This document shows positions 18,216 to 26,006 of a DNA stretch of 64,000 bases, piece after piece. The notes beneath the pieces were generated by a model. That model had not been told where the DNA came from. It searched no databases and saw only the letters and a program-made list of their open reading frames with translations. The DNA comes from Brevibacterium ravenspurgense (GTDB taxonomy: Bacteria > Actinomycetota > Actinomycetes > Actinomycetales > Brevibacteriaceae): NCBI RefSeq assembly GCF_001584615.1, contig NZ_LQQC01000010.1, positions 620,001-684,000 on the forward strand, given 5' to 3'. Positions within the stretch are counted from its first letter, which is position 1; each line of letters opens with the position of its first letter. A program made the position numbers and the translations under genes.

Positions 18216-19127
18216 CTACATGGCCGGCAAGCGGAGTGTGACCGTCGAACCCTGTCCGTACCAGGACTGCAGCGAAGCGGTGCCGCCGTGGCGTTCGATG
18301 ATGGCGCGGACCATCGGCAGCCCGAGCCCGCTGCCCTCCGTCCCGCGGACTTCGCGTGAACGGCCGAGCTCTTCCCACACGGTTTCGATCTCATCCGGCG
18401 CTATCCCGCGGCCCGTGTCGGCACATTCAATGACAACCCAACCGCTCTCTTCGCGGCCGCGCACTTCAATGTGAGCCCCCGGGGGTGAGTACTTCACTGC
18501 GTTGCTCAACACGTTCGACACGGCCAAAAACAGAAGGTCTGAGTCACCCCGAACGTGAGGCAGGGGTCGCGGTGCCTGAGGCAGAGACACCTGGAACCTG
18601 CGATCCCGAGCACCCGGAACTTCAAGAACCGTCTGCACCGCCTCGTGCACAAGAGCGCCGATGTTGACCGCGGAGGGTTCGAGTTCAGCGTGTTCGACTT
18701 CGCTGATTTTGCGCAGATTGCTCAGCAGACTGCTCAGACGCACGGCCTGAGCATCGATGCTGTCGCGCTGCCGCTGGGACGGTTCGTCGGCCAGGGCTGC
18801 GCGAATGCCCTGAATGGGGTTCTTCAGTTCGTGGTCCAGACGGGCCAGCAGACGCTGGCGGCGGCGAGTCTGCTCATCGCGCACCTGCGCTGAAGCTTTG
18901 ACGGCACCGCGCCGGGCAAGGACGACAGCGGCAAAACCGGCCGCGAACAGGCCGGACAGCAGCAGGCCGAAAACGAGGGGCGCCCACGCTACCCGGGCCG
19001 TGATAACCGCTTGGGTTCGCGAGTCGACGAACAGCCACCCCACCGTCACAATCAGCCCGATGAGCAGGGGCGCAAGCAGCGCTGAGGCGATGACCAGCGG
19101 TGTGCGCTGCTGTTTCTGTTCGCTCAT
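18216..19127 (-). CDS. Sensor histidine kinase
   Basis: A 303-residue membrane kinase. Two helices span about residues 12-34 and 48-70, with a very short outside loop between them, so it probably senses a membrane or internal signal. The dimerisation helix holds LDHELKNP with the phospho-histidine at H99. ATP-binding boxes are NVLSNAVKYSP (N), CADTGRGIAP (G1) and GSGLGLPM (G2). It overlaps the response regulator gene by four bases (ATGA). Target genes are unknown; the lipoprotein and OmpA genes just upstream are candidates. Confidence 0.93.
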   Translation of the reverse strand: MSEQKQQRTPLVIASALLAPLLIGLIVTVGWLFVDSRTQAVITARVAWAPLVFGLLLSGLFAAGFAAVVLARRGAVKASAQVRDEQTRRRQRLLARLDHELKNPIQGIRAALADEPSQRQRDSIDAQAVRLSSLLSNLRKISEVEHAELEPSAVNIGALVHEAVQTVLEVPGARDRRFQVSLPQAPRPLPHVRGDSDLLFLAVSNVLSNAVKYSPPGAHIEVRGREESGWVVIECADTGRGIAPDEIETVWEELGRSREVRGTEGSGLGLPMVRAIIERHGGTASLQSWYGQGSTVTLRLPAM

Positions 19128-19843
19128 CCGCGATCCACTGCTCCAAGAAATCGATATCCTGCACCCGACACCGTCTCAATGTAGGCGGGATCGCTGGAAT
19201 CGTCACCCAGTTCCCTGCGGATTTCGGCAATTCTGTGGTCAACCGCGCGTGTGGTCACAATCGCCTCGAAGCCCCACACGGTTTCCAGCAGACGCTGGCG
19301 AGAGAACACCTCGTCGGGGTGGCTCATAAGGAATTCCAGAAGAGCAAAGGCGCGCGGAGTCAGCTGTCGCTCGCTTCCGTCGACAAAAAGTCTCCGGGCA
19401 GGCCGGTCCAGACGCAGCTCGCCCGATACAAGAGCTTGGGCTGCGCTCAGCGGCGTCTGGCCCCGCTGGGTACGGCGCAGAACGGCACGGACTCGCGCCA
19501 TGAGCTCAACCGGGTCAAACGGCTTGGTCATGTAGTCGTCTGCACCGTCATCAAGGGCGGCTGCCCGTTCGAAGGTCTCCCCCACCTCGGTCAGCAGGAT
19601 GACGGGCAGCCATTCGTCGTCTGCCCTGATGCGACGCAGGACCTCCCGACCGTCAAGGTTCGGCATGAGCACGTCAAGGATGACCAGGTCAGGGCGGCGA
19701 GCCTCGATGGCGTGCAGCGCCTCGACACCGTCAGCTGCGGTTTCAGTGTCGAGGCCGCTGCGGCGCAGCACGGGGGCCAAGTGCTCGCGGATCGTGGAGT
19801 CATCATCGACGAGCAGCACATGCGGTCGTGTCTGGGCGGACAT
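19124..19843 (-). CDS. OmpR-family response regulator
   Basis: A 239-residue two-domain regulator. The receiver has the acidic cluster VDDD, phospho-acceptor D57 in VILDVLMPN, and K in MTKPFDP. The C-terminal winged helix is complete (LTPRAFALLEFLMSHPDEVFSRQRLLETVWG and AVDHRIAEIRREL motifs of the OmpR/PhoB class). It is coupled to the kinase gene and lies 17 bp after the OmpA-like gene. Confidence 0.95.
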   Translation of the reverse strand: MSAQTRPHVLLVDDDSTIREHLAPVLRRSGLDTETAADGVEALHAIEARRPDLVILDVLMPNLDGREVLRRIRADDEWLPVILLTEVGETFERAAALDDGADDYMTKPFDPVELMARVRAVLRRTQRGQTPLSAAQALVSGELRLDRPARRLFVDGSERQLTPRAFALLEFLMSHPDEVFSRQRLLETVWGFEAIVTTRAVDHRIAEIRRELGDDSSDPAYIETVSGAGYRFLGAVDRG

Positions 19844-19860
19844 TGTGTTCCTTCGCGGGC

Positions 19861-20379
19861 TCAGCCGTCGTAGCGGATTTCAACCCGTCGGTTCTTTTCG
19901 CGACCTTCCGGATTGTCTTTGCCGCCCTTTTCATTCGGCTCGATCGGCTTGCTGTCGCCAAAGCCCTTGACTTCAGTCTTGATGTCAGACCGGGCTTCCT
20001 TAATAGCCTTGGACACGGCTTCAGCGCGGCGCTTCGACAGAACGTCATTGCCTTCCTTGTACGGAAGGTTGTCCGTGTGGCCCTCAACCCTGACGGTCGC
20101 GTTCTGCGGCACTTTCTTGACCAGTTCGGCGATCTTCTTCTTCGCACCGTCAGACAGGTCCCATTTGCCGAGGTCGAACAGCACGTCCGAGGACAGCGTG
20201 ACGACTTTTTCGCCGGCGTCTTCGCGCGTGTCATCCATCGGCTCGATGTTGTCTTTAAGCGGGATGATCTCGGCCTTGATCGGTTCGATTTCCGATTTTA
20301 CTGCAGCCGCTGCGGGAACAGCGCTCAACACCATGACTCCGACCAAGCCGGCGGCTGCGAGCTTGGTTGGGGCGTTCAC
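19861..20379 (-). CDS. Secreted OmpA-family peptidoglycan-binding protein
   Basis: A 172-residue protein with a signal peptide (residues 1-25, ending AAAA), a short spacer, and a C-terminal OmpA-like domain. Diagnostic motifs are VEGHTDN, LSKRRAEAVSKAI and GREKNRRVEI, which in known members bind diaminopimelate in peptidoglycan. There is no beta-barrel, so it would be a soluble wall-associated protein. GTG start overlapping the stop of the upstream lipoprotein gene, so the two proteins are probably made together. Confidence 0.9.
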   Translation of the reverse strand: MNAPTKLAAAGLVGVMVLSAVPAAAAVKSEIEPIKAEIIPLKDNIEPMDDTREDAGEKVVTLSSDVLFDLGKWDLSDGAKKKIAELVKKVPQNATVRVEGHTDNLPYKEGNDVLSKRRAEAVSKAIKEARSDIKTEVKGFGDSKPIEPNEKGGKDNPEGREKNRRVEIRYDG

Positions 20380-21011
20380 TGGATCTTCACGCCCTTCACC
20401 AGCGGCTCACCTTCCCACAGGAAGACGTCCATCGTGTCAACGTCTTCCGGCGGAGCACCGAAAGCAGCCTTGCTCCGAGCTTCCGTCCCGGAACTCAGTT
20501 TGACGTCAAAGTACGAATCACTGAGATCTCTGATCATCTTGTGCTTGTTGAAGTTCTTCGTATCTACCGCGTAAGGCTGAAAACCTGTGCCGCGGACACT
20601 GTACAAGTCAGTCTCCTTATCGAGCTGAGTTTCCAGGGTGAAGCCGTAGACTGCTTCTACCGTCTGCTGGTTGCGCTTGACGCTGATCAGTCGGACTTTG
20701 AGCTTGGCATCTTTATCCCCGTCCACTTTCGCCGGAACTTCGACTTCGGCCAGGACGTCACCCGAAGCAGCCGCTTCCGAACCGCTGCCGGAGTCCTCGG
20801 AGTCTGCAGTGTCTGAGTCCCCACCGCTCTGGGACGCCGCTTCGCCAGAACCGCTGCCGGAGCTGTCCGAACTGTCATTCTGCTCTGACTGTTCAGACGT
20901 TTCCTTTTTGTCGTTAGACCCGGTGTTGAAGTCAACCGAACACCCTGTCAGACCCAGGGATGCAGCCACGGCCGCCGCGGCGATGACTGTTCGTACTTTT
21001 GTCGTGCGCAT
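20376..21011 (-). CDS. Ser/Gly/Asp-rich lipoprotein
   Basis: A 211-residue lipoprotein with lipobox LGLTGC (cysteine near residue 24). Residues about 28-85 are a Ser/Asp/Gly/Glu linker, followed by a folded domain rich in beta strand (ending FLWEGEPLVKGVKIQ). I do not recognise the domain. The ATG at 21011 follows GAAAGG; a longer in-frame start has no signal peptide. It couples to the OmpA-like gene through a 4-bp overlap and the kinase-regulator pair follows, suggesting one four-gene envelope unit. Confidence 0.82.
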   Translation of the reverse strand: MRTTKVRTVIAAAAVAASLGLTGCSVDFNTGSNDKKETSEQSEQNDSSDSSGSGSGEAASQSGGDSDTADSEDSGSGSEAAASGDVLAEVEVPAKVDGDKDAKLKVRLISVKRNQQTVEAVYGFTLETQLDKETDLYSVRGTGFQPYAVDTKNFNKHKMIRDLSDSYFDVKLSSGTEARSKAAFGAPPEDVDTMDVFLWEGEPLVKGVKIQ

Positions 21012-21174
21012 GTGAAACCTTTCGGTAGCGGACCGGGTGGGCCCTGTCGTGCTTGCTGACTCAAGACTACGAACGCGCAAAGCCCTGTTCGTCGCACAGA
21101 AGTCGCAAGAGTCCGGAAACTTGTACCAGCTTCGCGACATTCTGAGACACACAGGTGAACTCAGCGTGTACGCC

Positions 21175-21903
21175 TCAGCGGCGGCTTGCCTCAATCACCT
21201 CACGCGCAAAGCCGTCGAACAGCGCCTGGGCATTGCGCGCGCTGTCCTCTTCAACGCGGTCGGCGTGTTCAACGAGGGTGCCCTTGTCAAAGCCCAGTTT
21301 GGCCAGGCCGTCGGCTTCCCAGCCGCGCACGGAATCAGCAGACGCTTCGGGGTGAAACTGCATACCCCACGACCGACCGATGCGGAACGCCTGGATTTCG
21401 CACAGTTCGCTGCTGCCCAGCAGCTGGGCCGATTCCGGCAGTTGAGTGATGCGATCCACGTGGCTCTCAATGAAGTGGGTTTTCGGACCCACCTTGCCGA
21501 ACACGGGGTCAGCAGCGGCATCCGCGGTGAACGTGATTTCGGTTGCACCCTTTTCGGGTGCACCCGTTTTGGCTTTCACGGTGCCGCCGGCCACGTGGGC
21601 CAGCAGCTGTCCGCCCAGGCAGATGCCCAGCTGCGGTTTGTCGGCATCCCATGCGGCCCGCACGAGTTCCGCCTCGCGTTCCAGCCAGGGCGCCCGGTCG
21701 GTTTCATCCGGCATATAGCCGCCGCCCAGGTACACGAAGCCGTCGTAGTCGTCGACGACGTCCGGACCTGGGATGTCATTAAACGTGTCATCCGGTCCCG
21801 GCCCGATTCGCAGATCGAACTCGATGTGGTGGTCAATCAGGCGCGGCAGCAGTCGCCTGGGCTGTGAATCAACGTCATTGACGATGATGAGGATGCGGGC
21901 CAT
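21175..21903 (-). CDS. Class I glutamine amidotransferase-like protein
   Basis: A 242-residue stand-alone GATase1 domain. The catalytic cysteine is in GICLGGQLLA, and the His-Glu pair in MQFHPEA. Such free-standing members hydrolyse glutamine or gamma-glutamyl bonds; examples act on gamma-glutamyl-putrescine or related adducts. It is the last gene of a nine-gene minus-strand operon for peptide uptake and cleavage, five bases after the M19 dipeptidase gene. That setting favours a gamma-glutamyl hydrolase or transferase role, as an inference. RBS AGGAG nine bases before ATG. Confidence 0.88.
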   Translation of the reverse strand: MARILIIVNDVDSQPRRLLPRLIDHHIEFDLRIGPGPDDTFNDIPGPDVVDDYDGFVYLGGGYMPDETDRAPWLEREAELVRAAWDADKPQLGICLGGQLLAHVAGGTVKAKTGAPEKGATEITFTADAAADPVFGKVGPKTHFIESHVDRITQLPESAQLLGSSELCEIQAFRIGRSWGMQFHPEASADSVRGWEADGLAKLGFDKGTLVEHADRVEEDSARNAQALFDGFAREVIEASRR

Positions 21904-21908
21904 GGTTC

Positions 21909-22949
21909 TTACTCTCCTGAGCGCAGGAAACAGCGATAGCGGTCGTCGTGGGCTTCCAGCACGCGCAGCGCGTTGTCGAAGCCGAGTTTCTCAAGGTCGC
22001 CATCCGACCACGAACGCGAGCGCAGTTCGTCAATGAGAGCCGGATAGGTGCTGGCGTTGTCCAGTCCCGTGGGGAAGGAGTCCGTTCCGCAGAAGTCGGA
22101 TCCGATGCCCACGTGGTCAATGCCGATGCGTTCGCGCACGTAGTCGATGTGGTCGGCAACATCGCTGATGGTGACTTCCGGGGCTGTGCCTTCTTCTCCG
22201 CTCTTGACCCAGTCATAGCGTTCCTGCGACACGAATGAGGGCACGAAGGTCAGCATGTGCACTCCCCCGTTGGCCGGCAGACGGTCGATGATGTCATCGG
22301 GCACATTGCGCGGGTGCGAGCACAGGTTCAGCGCGTTCGAGTGGGTGAAAAGCACCGGCAGGTCGGTCATGGTGAGCACCTGGTCCATAACACTCGGCGC
22401 CACGTGAGACAGGTCCGGGATCATGCCGATCCGGTTCATCTCCTTGACCACTTCCCGACCGAAGTCGCTCAGACCGCCGTGCACCGCCTCGTCAGTTGCG
22501 GAGTCAGCCCAGCTGTGGGTGGTCGACCACGTGAGCGTCATGTAGCGAGCGCCGAGCTTGGCGAACATCCGCAGCGCGCCGAGTGATTCGTTGATCTGGT
22601 TGCCGCCCTCAACACCGAGCAGACCGCCGATGCGCCCGGCAGCTCGCTCAGCACGGATCGCTTCCGCGGTTGTAGCCCAGGCGAGGTCATTCGGGTAGGT
22701 GCTGATCAGGCGGTCGACGAGGTCGATCTGTTCGAGCGTCCAACGGACAGCTTCATCGCCCTTGATCGCCGAGTCGACGAAGACCGACCAGAACTGTGCG
22801 GCCACACCGCCGTCGCGCAGCTGCGGAATGTTGGTTTCGACAACCCCGTCGGGGCGGTCGAGGTCAGCGACGGAAGAGCTGCGGGTTTCGCGCAGCAGGT
22901 AAGGGAGGTCATTGTGGCCATCGAAAATGGGGATGAGTGGAGAGGGCAT
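21909..22949 (-). CDS. Membrane dipeptidase family (peptidase M19)
   Basis: A 346-residue zinc dipeptidase of the renal dipeptidase family. Metal-site motifs are FDGHNDLP near the start, GVEGGNQI, DLSHVAPSVM, FTHSNAL and GIGSDFCGTD. Bacterial M19 enzymes cut dipeptides that hold a D-residue at the C-terminal side, such as L-Ala-D-Glu or L-Xaa-D-Ala. No signal peptide or anchor is present, so it acts in the cytosol on imported dipeptides. RBS AAAGGA at seven bases. Confidence 0.93.
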   Translation of the reverse strand: MPSPLIPIFDGHNDLPYLLRETRSSSVADLDRPDGVVETNIPQLRDGGVAAQFWSVFVDSAIKGDEAVRWTLEQIDLVDRLISTYPNDLAWATTAEAIRAERAAGRIGGLLGVEGGNQINESLGALRMFAKLGARYMTLTWSTTHSWADSATDEAVHGGLSDFGREVVKEMNRIGMIPDLSHVAPSVMDQVLTMTDLPVLFTHSNALNLCSHPRNVPDDIIDRLPANGGVHMLTFVPSFVSQERYDWVKSGEEGTAPEVTISDVADHIDYVRERIGIDHVGIGSDFCGTDSFPTGLDNASTYPALIDELRSRSWSDGDLEKLGFDNALRVLEAHDDRYRCFLRSGE

Positions 22950-22982
22950 CGCCGGTCCTTTCTTCAGTCCGGTTGAGGTGTG

Positions 22983-23789
22983 TCAGGCGTGCAGGTGTGC
23001 GCTGATCAGGCCGCCGGCTTCGCGCATGATCGGCATGACTTCGAGGACGCGGTCTTCGTCTGCGGCCCAGTTGGCGAAGACCGCGTAGGCCACGCGGCGT
23101 TCGCGTGTGAAGGCGATGCCGGTGTCGGCGCGGACGCTGGAGTCGGTGCCGGTTTTGTTCACAATCCATTCGCCGCGCGTGTAGTAGTAGTGCGCCAGAG
23201 GGTCTGGTTCGAAGTAGGAGGCCACCATCGAGGTGTCGGCTCCCGCACCGAGCCAGCGGCGCATCATTTCCGAGGTCATCGGGTCGAACAGTTCGTCGCG
23301 GGACAGCCGCGCCATGTAGTCGCTCAGTTCGTAGGCGGTGCCTGATGACAGGCGGCGGGGTGCTCCTGCTGGGCGCGGCCAGCGCAGGAAGTCGTGCAGC
23401 GCGGAGTCCTTGTAGCCCAGCGCTTCGACTTCTTTGGCTACGCGGTCCAGGCCGACACGGGAGATGAGCACGTTCGTGGCGAAGTTGTCGCTGAAGGCGC
23501 CGATCAGCATGCCGACGTCGTGGATTGTCAGATCCGGCTGGTCAAGCAGGTACCAGATGCCGGATTCGTCGACGCGCTCTGCCGCGTTGCGGGTCAGCCG
23601 CTCATCCAGGCGCAGTTCACCGTTGTTCTTCATCTTCAGCGCTGCGTGCAGCAGGAAGATCTTGGCGATCGATGCGGTGGAGAGCACGCGGTCGGGTGCG
23701 TGGCTGAACACCTCTTCGCCCGTGTCGATGTCGATTGCGCTTGCCGAGAATTCAACTCCGTCGAGACGTGTGAACAGGTCAGCTGTCAT
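22983..23789 (-). CDS. Beta-lactamase-fold (class A-like) serine hydrolase, cytosolic
   Basis: A 268-residue protein with the three penicillin-recognising motifs: STASIAK (SxxK), FSDN (SDN) and NKTGTD (KTG). The usual deacylating ExxLN of true class A beta-lactamases is not visible in the expected place after SDN (DFLRWPRPAGAP instead). There is also no signal peptide. Both points argue against antibiotic resistance and for a peptidase or amidase acting inside the cell. It lies between the DUF819 carrier and M19 dipeptidase genes, which suggests a role on peptides with D-amino acids. RBS GGAGAAAGG precedes ATG. Confidence 0.87.
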   Translation of the reverse strand: MTADLFTRLDGVEFSASAIDIDTGEEVFSHAPDRVLSTASIAKIFLLHAALKMKNNGELRLDERLTRNAAERVDESGIWYLLDQPDLTIHDVGMLIGAFSDNFATNVLISRVGLDRVAKEVEALGYKDSALHDFLRWPRPAGAPRRLSSGTAYELSDYMARLSRDELFDPMTSEMMRRWLGAGADTSMVASYFEPDPLAHYYYTRGEWIVNKTGTDSSVRADTGIAFTRERRVAYAVFANWAADEDRVLEVMPIMREAGGLISAHLHA

Positions 23790-23843
23790 TGTTCTGCCTT
23801 TCTCCGGCGTTGTTCGCGGCCGGCTTCTGTTGCGAGATCAAAT

Positions 23844-25019
23844 CTATGCGAAGAGGCTCATCACCTGGCCGGCGGCCAGACCGAAGAACGTACCGGCGAA
23901 TGCGCCGATGAGCGCAAAGAGAACTCCCACGGGCACGAGCTCTCGGTTGAAGGCACCGGCGACGACGGGTGCGGAGGCAACACCGCCGATGTTCGCGGTC
24001 GAAGCGACAGCCAGGCTGAACAGCTCCGTTTTTGTGAGCTTGGCGTAGATGATCATGAGGACGAAGTGGATGGTGACAACCATGAGCCCGGCGAGCAGGT
24101 AGATCGGCGCTTCGACAAGCGATGTGAAGTCGGACCCTGCCGCAATGACTCCGATGATGATGTACAGCATGATGTAGGCGACATCCGATGCGCCGGCCAT
24201 CTTTCCGTACTTGGTCGAACCGATGATCAGGCCCACGATGCTGACGATGAGGATGGTCCAGGTTGTCGAGTTCACGACGACCCCGATTTCCGGCAGTTTT
24301 CCGCCGATCACGGTGGCCAGTGCTGATCCGAACAGGCCGATGGCCAGAACCCGGAACAGCGCCACGAGGTCCATTTTCTCTTCATCAGCGGAGCTCTTTT
24401 CGCCGCCTTCACCAGTCGAGGCTGCACGCGAAGACAGGGCCGAAGTGTCGGCTTTTGTCCACGCGTTGAATTTGTCAGAGATGCCGACGGACGAGAACAT
24501 CACCAGCAGCCACACGGAGTACACGATGGTGTCGACGATCAGCACGTGGCCGAAGATGTTCTCCGGCGGGTTGAGGATTCCCTGCACGGCCGCCATGTTC
24601 GCCGAACCGCCGGTCCACGAAGCTGCGAGCGCGGCCAGGCCCTTCCACGCTTCAGCTTCGAGAACCCCCTTGAGCACGGCGAAGGTGATGACGAATCCCA
24701 GCATGATCGAAACGGCGGTGGCCGCGTAGGTCAGCAGCAGCTTCGGGCCCAGTTTGATGATTTTTCGGACATCGCACTGGAACAGCAGGAGCATGATCAT
24801 TGCCGGCAGAAGAGCGTCTTTCACTCCCCCGCCGACAGCATCGATCGAATCGGATTCGCCGAAAACTCCGACGGTGTTGAGCAGCGCCGCTATCAGGTAG
24901 AGGAAGACGAAGCCGGGAACGTACCTGAAGACTGGAAGCCCACGGGCTTTGTCCAGGTAGACGAGTATCGCGGCTATTGCGATGAGCAGGCTGATGAACA
25001 GAAAACCGTCGGTGATCAT
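23844..25019 (-). CDS. DUF819 family membrane protein (putative carrier)
   Basis: A 391-residue membrane protein with roughly ten or more helices. The paired motifs AASWTGGSANMAA and ASTANIGGVASAPV mark the DUF819 (YjcL-like) family. The inverted placement of these two Gly/Ser-rich motifs is like that of secondary carriers with two pseudo-symmetric halves. Transport activity for the family is predicted, not proven. A hydrophilic loop (about residues 190-215) splits the halves. Its place inside a peptidase operon suggests it moves a product or substrate of those enzymes. Confidence 0.85.
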   Translation of the reverse strand: MITDGFLFISLLIAIAAILVYLDKARGLPVFRYVPGFVFLYLIAALLNTVGVFGESDSIDAVGGGVKDALLPAMIMLLLFQCDVRKIIKLGPKLLLTYAATAVSIMLGFVITFAVLKGVLEAEAWKGLAALAASWTGGSANMAAVQGILNPPENIFGHVLIVDTIVYSVWLLVMFSSVGISDKFNAWTKADTSALSSRAASTGEGGEKSSADEEKMDLVALFRVLAIGLFGSALATVIGGKLPEIGVVVNSTTWTILIVSIVGLIIGSTKYGKMAGASDVAYIMLYIIIGVIAAGSDFTSLVEAPIYLLAGLMVVTIHFVLMIIYAKLTKTELFSLAVASTANIGGVASAPVVAGAFNRELVPVGVLFALIGAFAGTFFGLAAGQVMSLFA

Positions 25020-25034
25020 AACTGTTTAGGGGGT

Positions 25035-26006
25035 TCACTCCTCGTTCGGTTCGATCGTCACAGTGGGTGCGGCACCGTCTGCCGGTGCGCTCAGCTTTGC
25101 GTGCACGCCCAACGGTACCGAACCGGCATGCGGGTGGTGGCCCAGTTCAACTTCCCACACGACCGGTACCTGGGCGTCGCCGAAGTACTCGCGCAGAAGC
25201 GCCCTGCGGTCATCGTTTTCACCGCAGCTCTCCCAGGAGCCCAGGACGACGGCGCCGGCCCGTTCGAGCCAGCCGATCCGTTTGAGCTGCAGCAGCAGAT
25301 TGTCCAGCCGGTACACATCCTCGTCGACGTCTTCCAAGAAGAGGATGCCCGGCTCCTCGGGTGCTCCCGGCTGGAATTCCGGCGCCCCAACACCGGCGGC
25401 GAGCAGACTGAGGTTGCCTCCATAGGTGATTCCCGTGAACTCACCGGAAGTGAGAGTCTGCGCCGGTTCACCCAGACGCACCTGTTCGTCTGACCACGGT
25501 GAGAACAGCCAGCGCTTGATGTCAGTGCGCACGCGCTCGCTGTCGCCGAAAACGGCGTTGCCGACCATGGGGCAGAACAGCGTGGGCACTCCCACGTGGT
25601 GCGCCCACGCCTGGTGCAGGGCGGTGATGTCACTCGACCCCGTCAGCAGCTTGGGACGGCCGTCAGGACGCGGCGCGTTCTCCGCCATGGAACCGAAGTC
25701 GATGCCGTCCAGCAGGCGCATGGCCCCGTAGCCGCCGCGCAGAGCAATGACAGCGGAGGCCTCGGGGTCGCACCAGGCGTTGACCAGGTCGCTGCGGCGT
25801 TCGTCATCGCTGCCGGCCAGGTACGAGGCGCGGGCATCGACTTTGCGAAGGTTCTCTCCGACCTGCACGTCAAATCCCCACTCTTCCAGCGCGGCGATTG
25901 CCGGTTCAACAGTTCCCTTGGGTGCTGGTCCCGAGGGGGCTACAAGCCACACTCGGTCGCCTGGGGCCAGTGGGGCCTGCTGTGCGTAGGGGTTGCGGTC
26001 AGTCAT
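25035..26006 (-). CDS. S66 family peptidase (LD-carboxypeptidase/MccF-like)
   Basis: A 323-residue serine peptidase. Known members are LdcA, which removes D-Ala from murein tetrapeptides, and MccF, which cleaves microcin C. The nucleophile is in LTGSSDITALH, the catalytic Glu in ILFLEDVDEDVYRLD, and His in VELGHHPH. ATG is preceded by GGAGG inside the ABC gene, which it overlaps by eight bases. No signal peptide. In Bacillus subtilis an S66 enzyme (YkfA) is likewise coupled to a dipeptide ABC importer, which supports murein-peptide recycling here. Confidence 0.9.
   Translation of the reverse strand: MTDRNPYAQQAPLAPGDRVWLVAPSGPAPKGTVEPAIAALEEWGFDVQVGENLRKVDARASYLAGSDDERRSDLVNAWCDPEASAVIALRGGYGAMRLLDGIDFGSMAENAPRPDGRPKLLTGSSDITALHQAWAHHVGVPTLFCPMVGNAVFGDSERVRTDIKRWLFSPWSDEQVRLGEPAQTLTSGEFTGITYGGNLSLLAAGVGAPEFQPGAPEEPGILFLEDVDEDVYRLDNLLLQLKRIGWLERAGAVVLGSWESCGENDDRRALLREYFGDAQVPVVWEVELGHHPHAGSVPLGVHAKLSAPADGAAPTVTIEPNEE

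Noticed and set aside
22983-23789. Calling this gene a beta-lactamase resistance gene
   Set aside because: No signal peptide and no visible ExxLN glutamate; the operon context is peptide catabolism.
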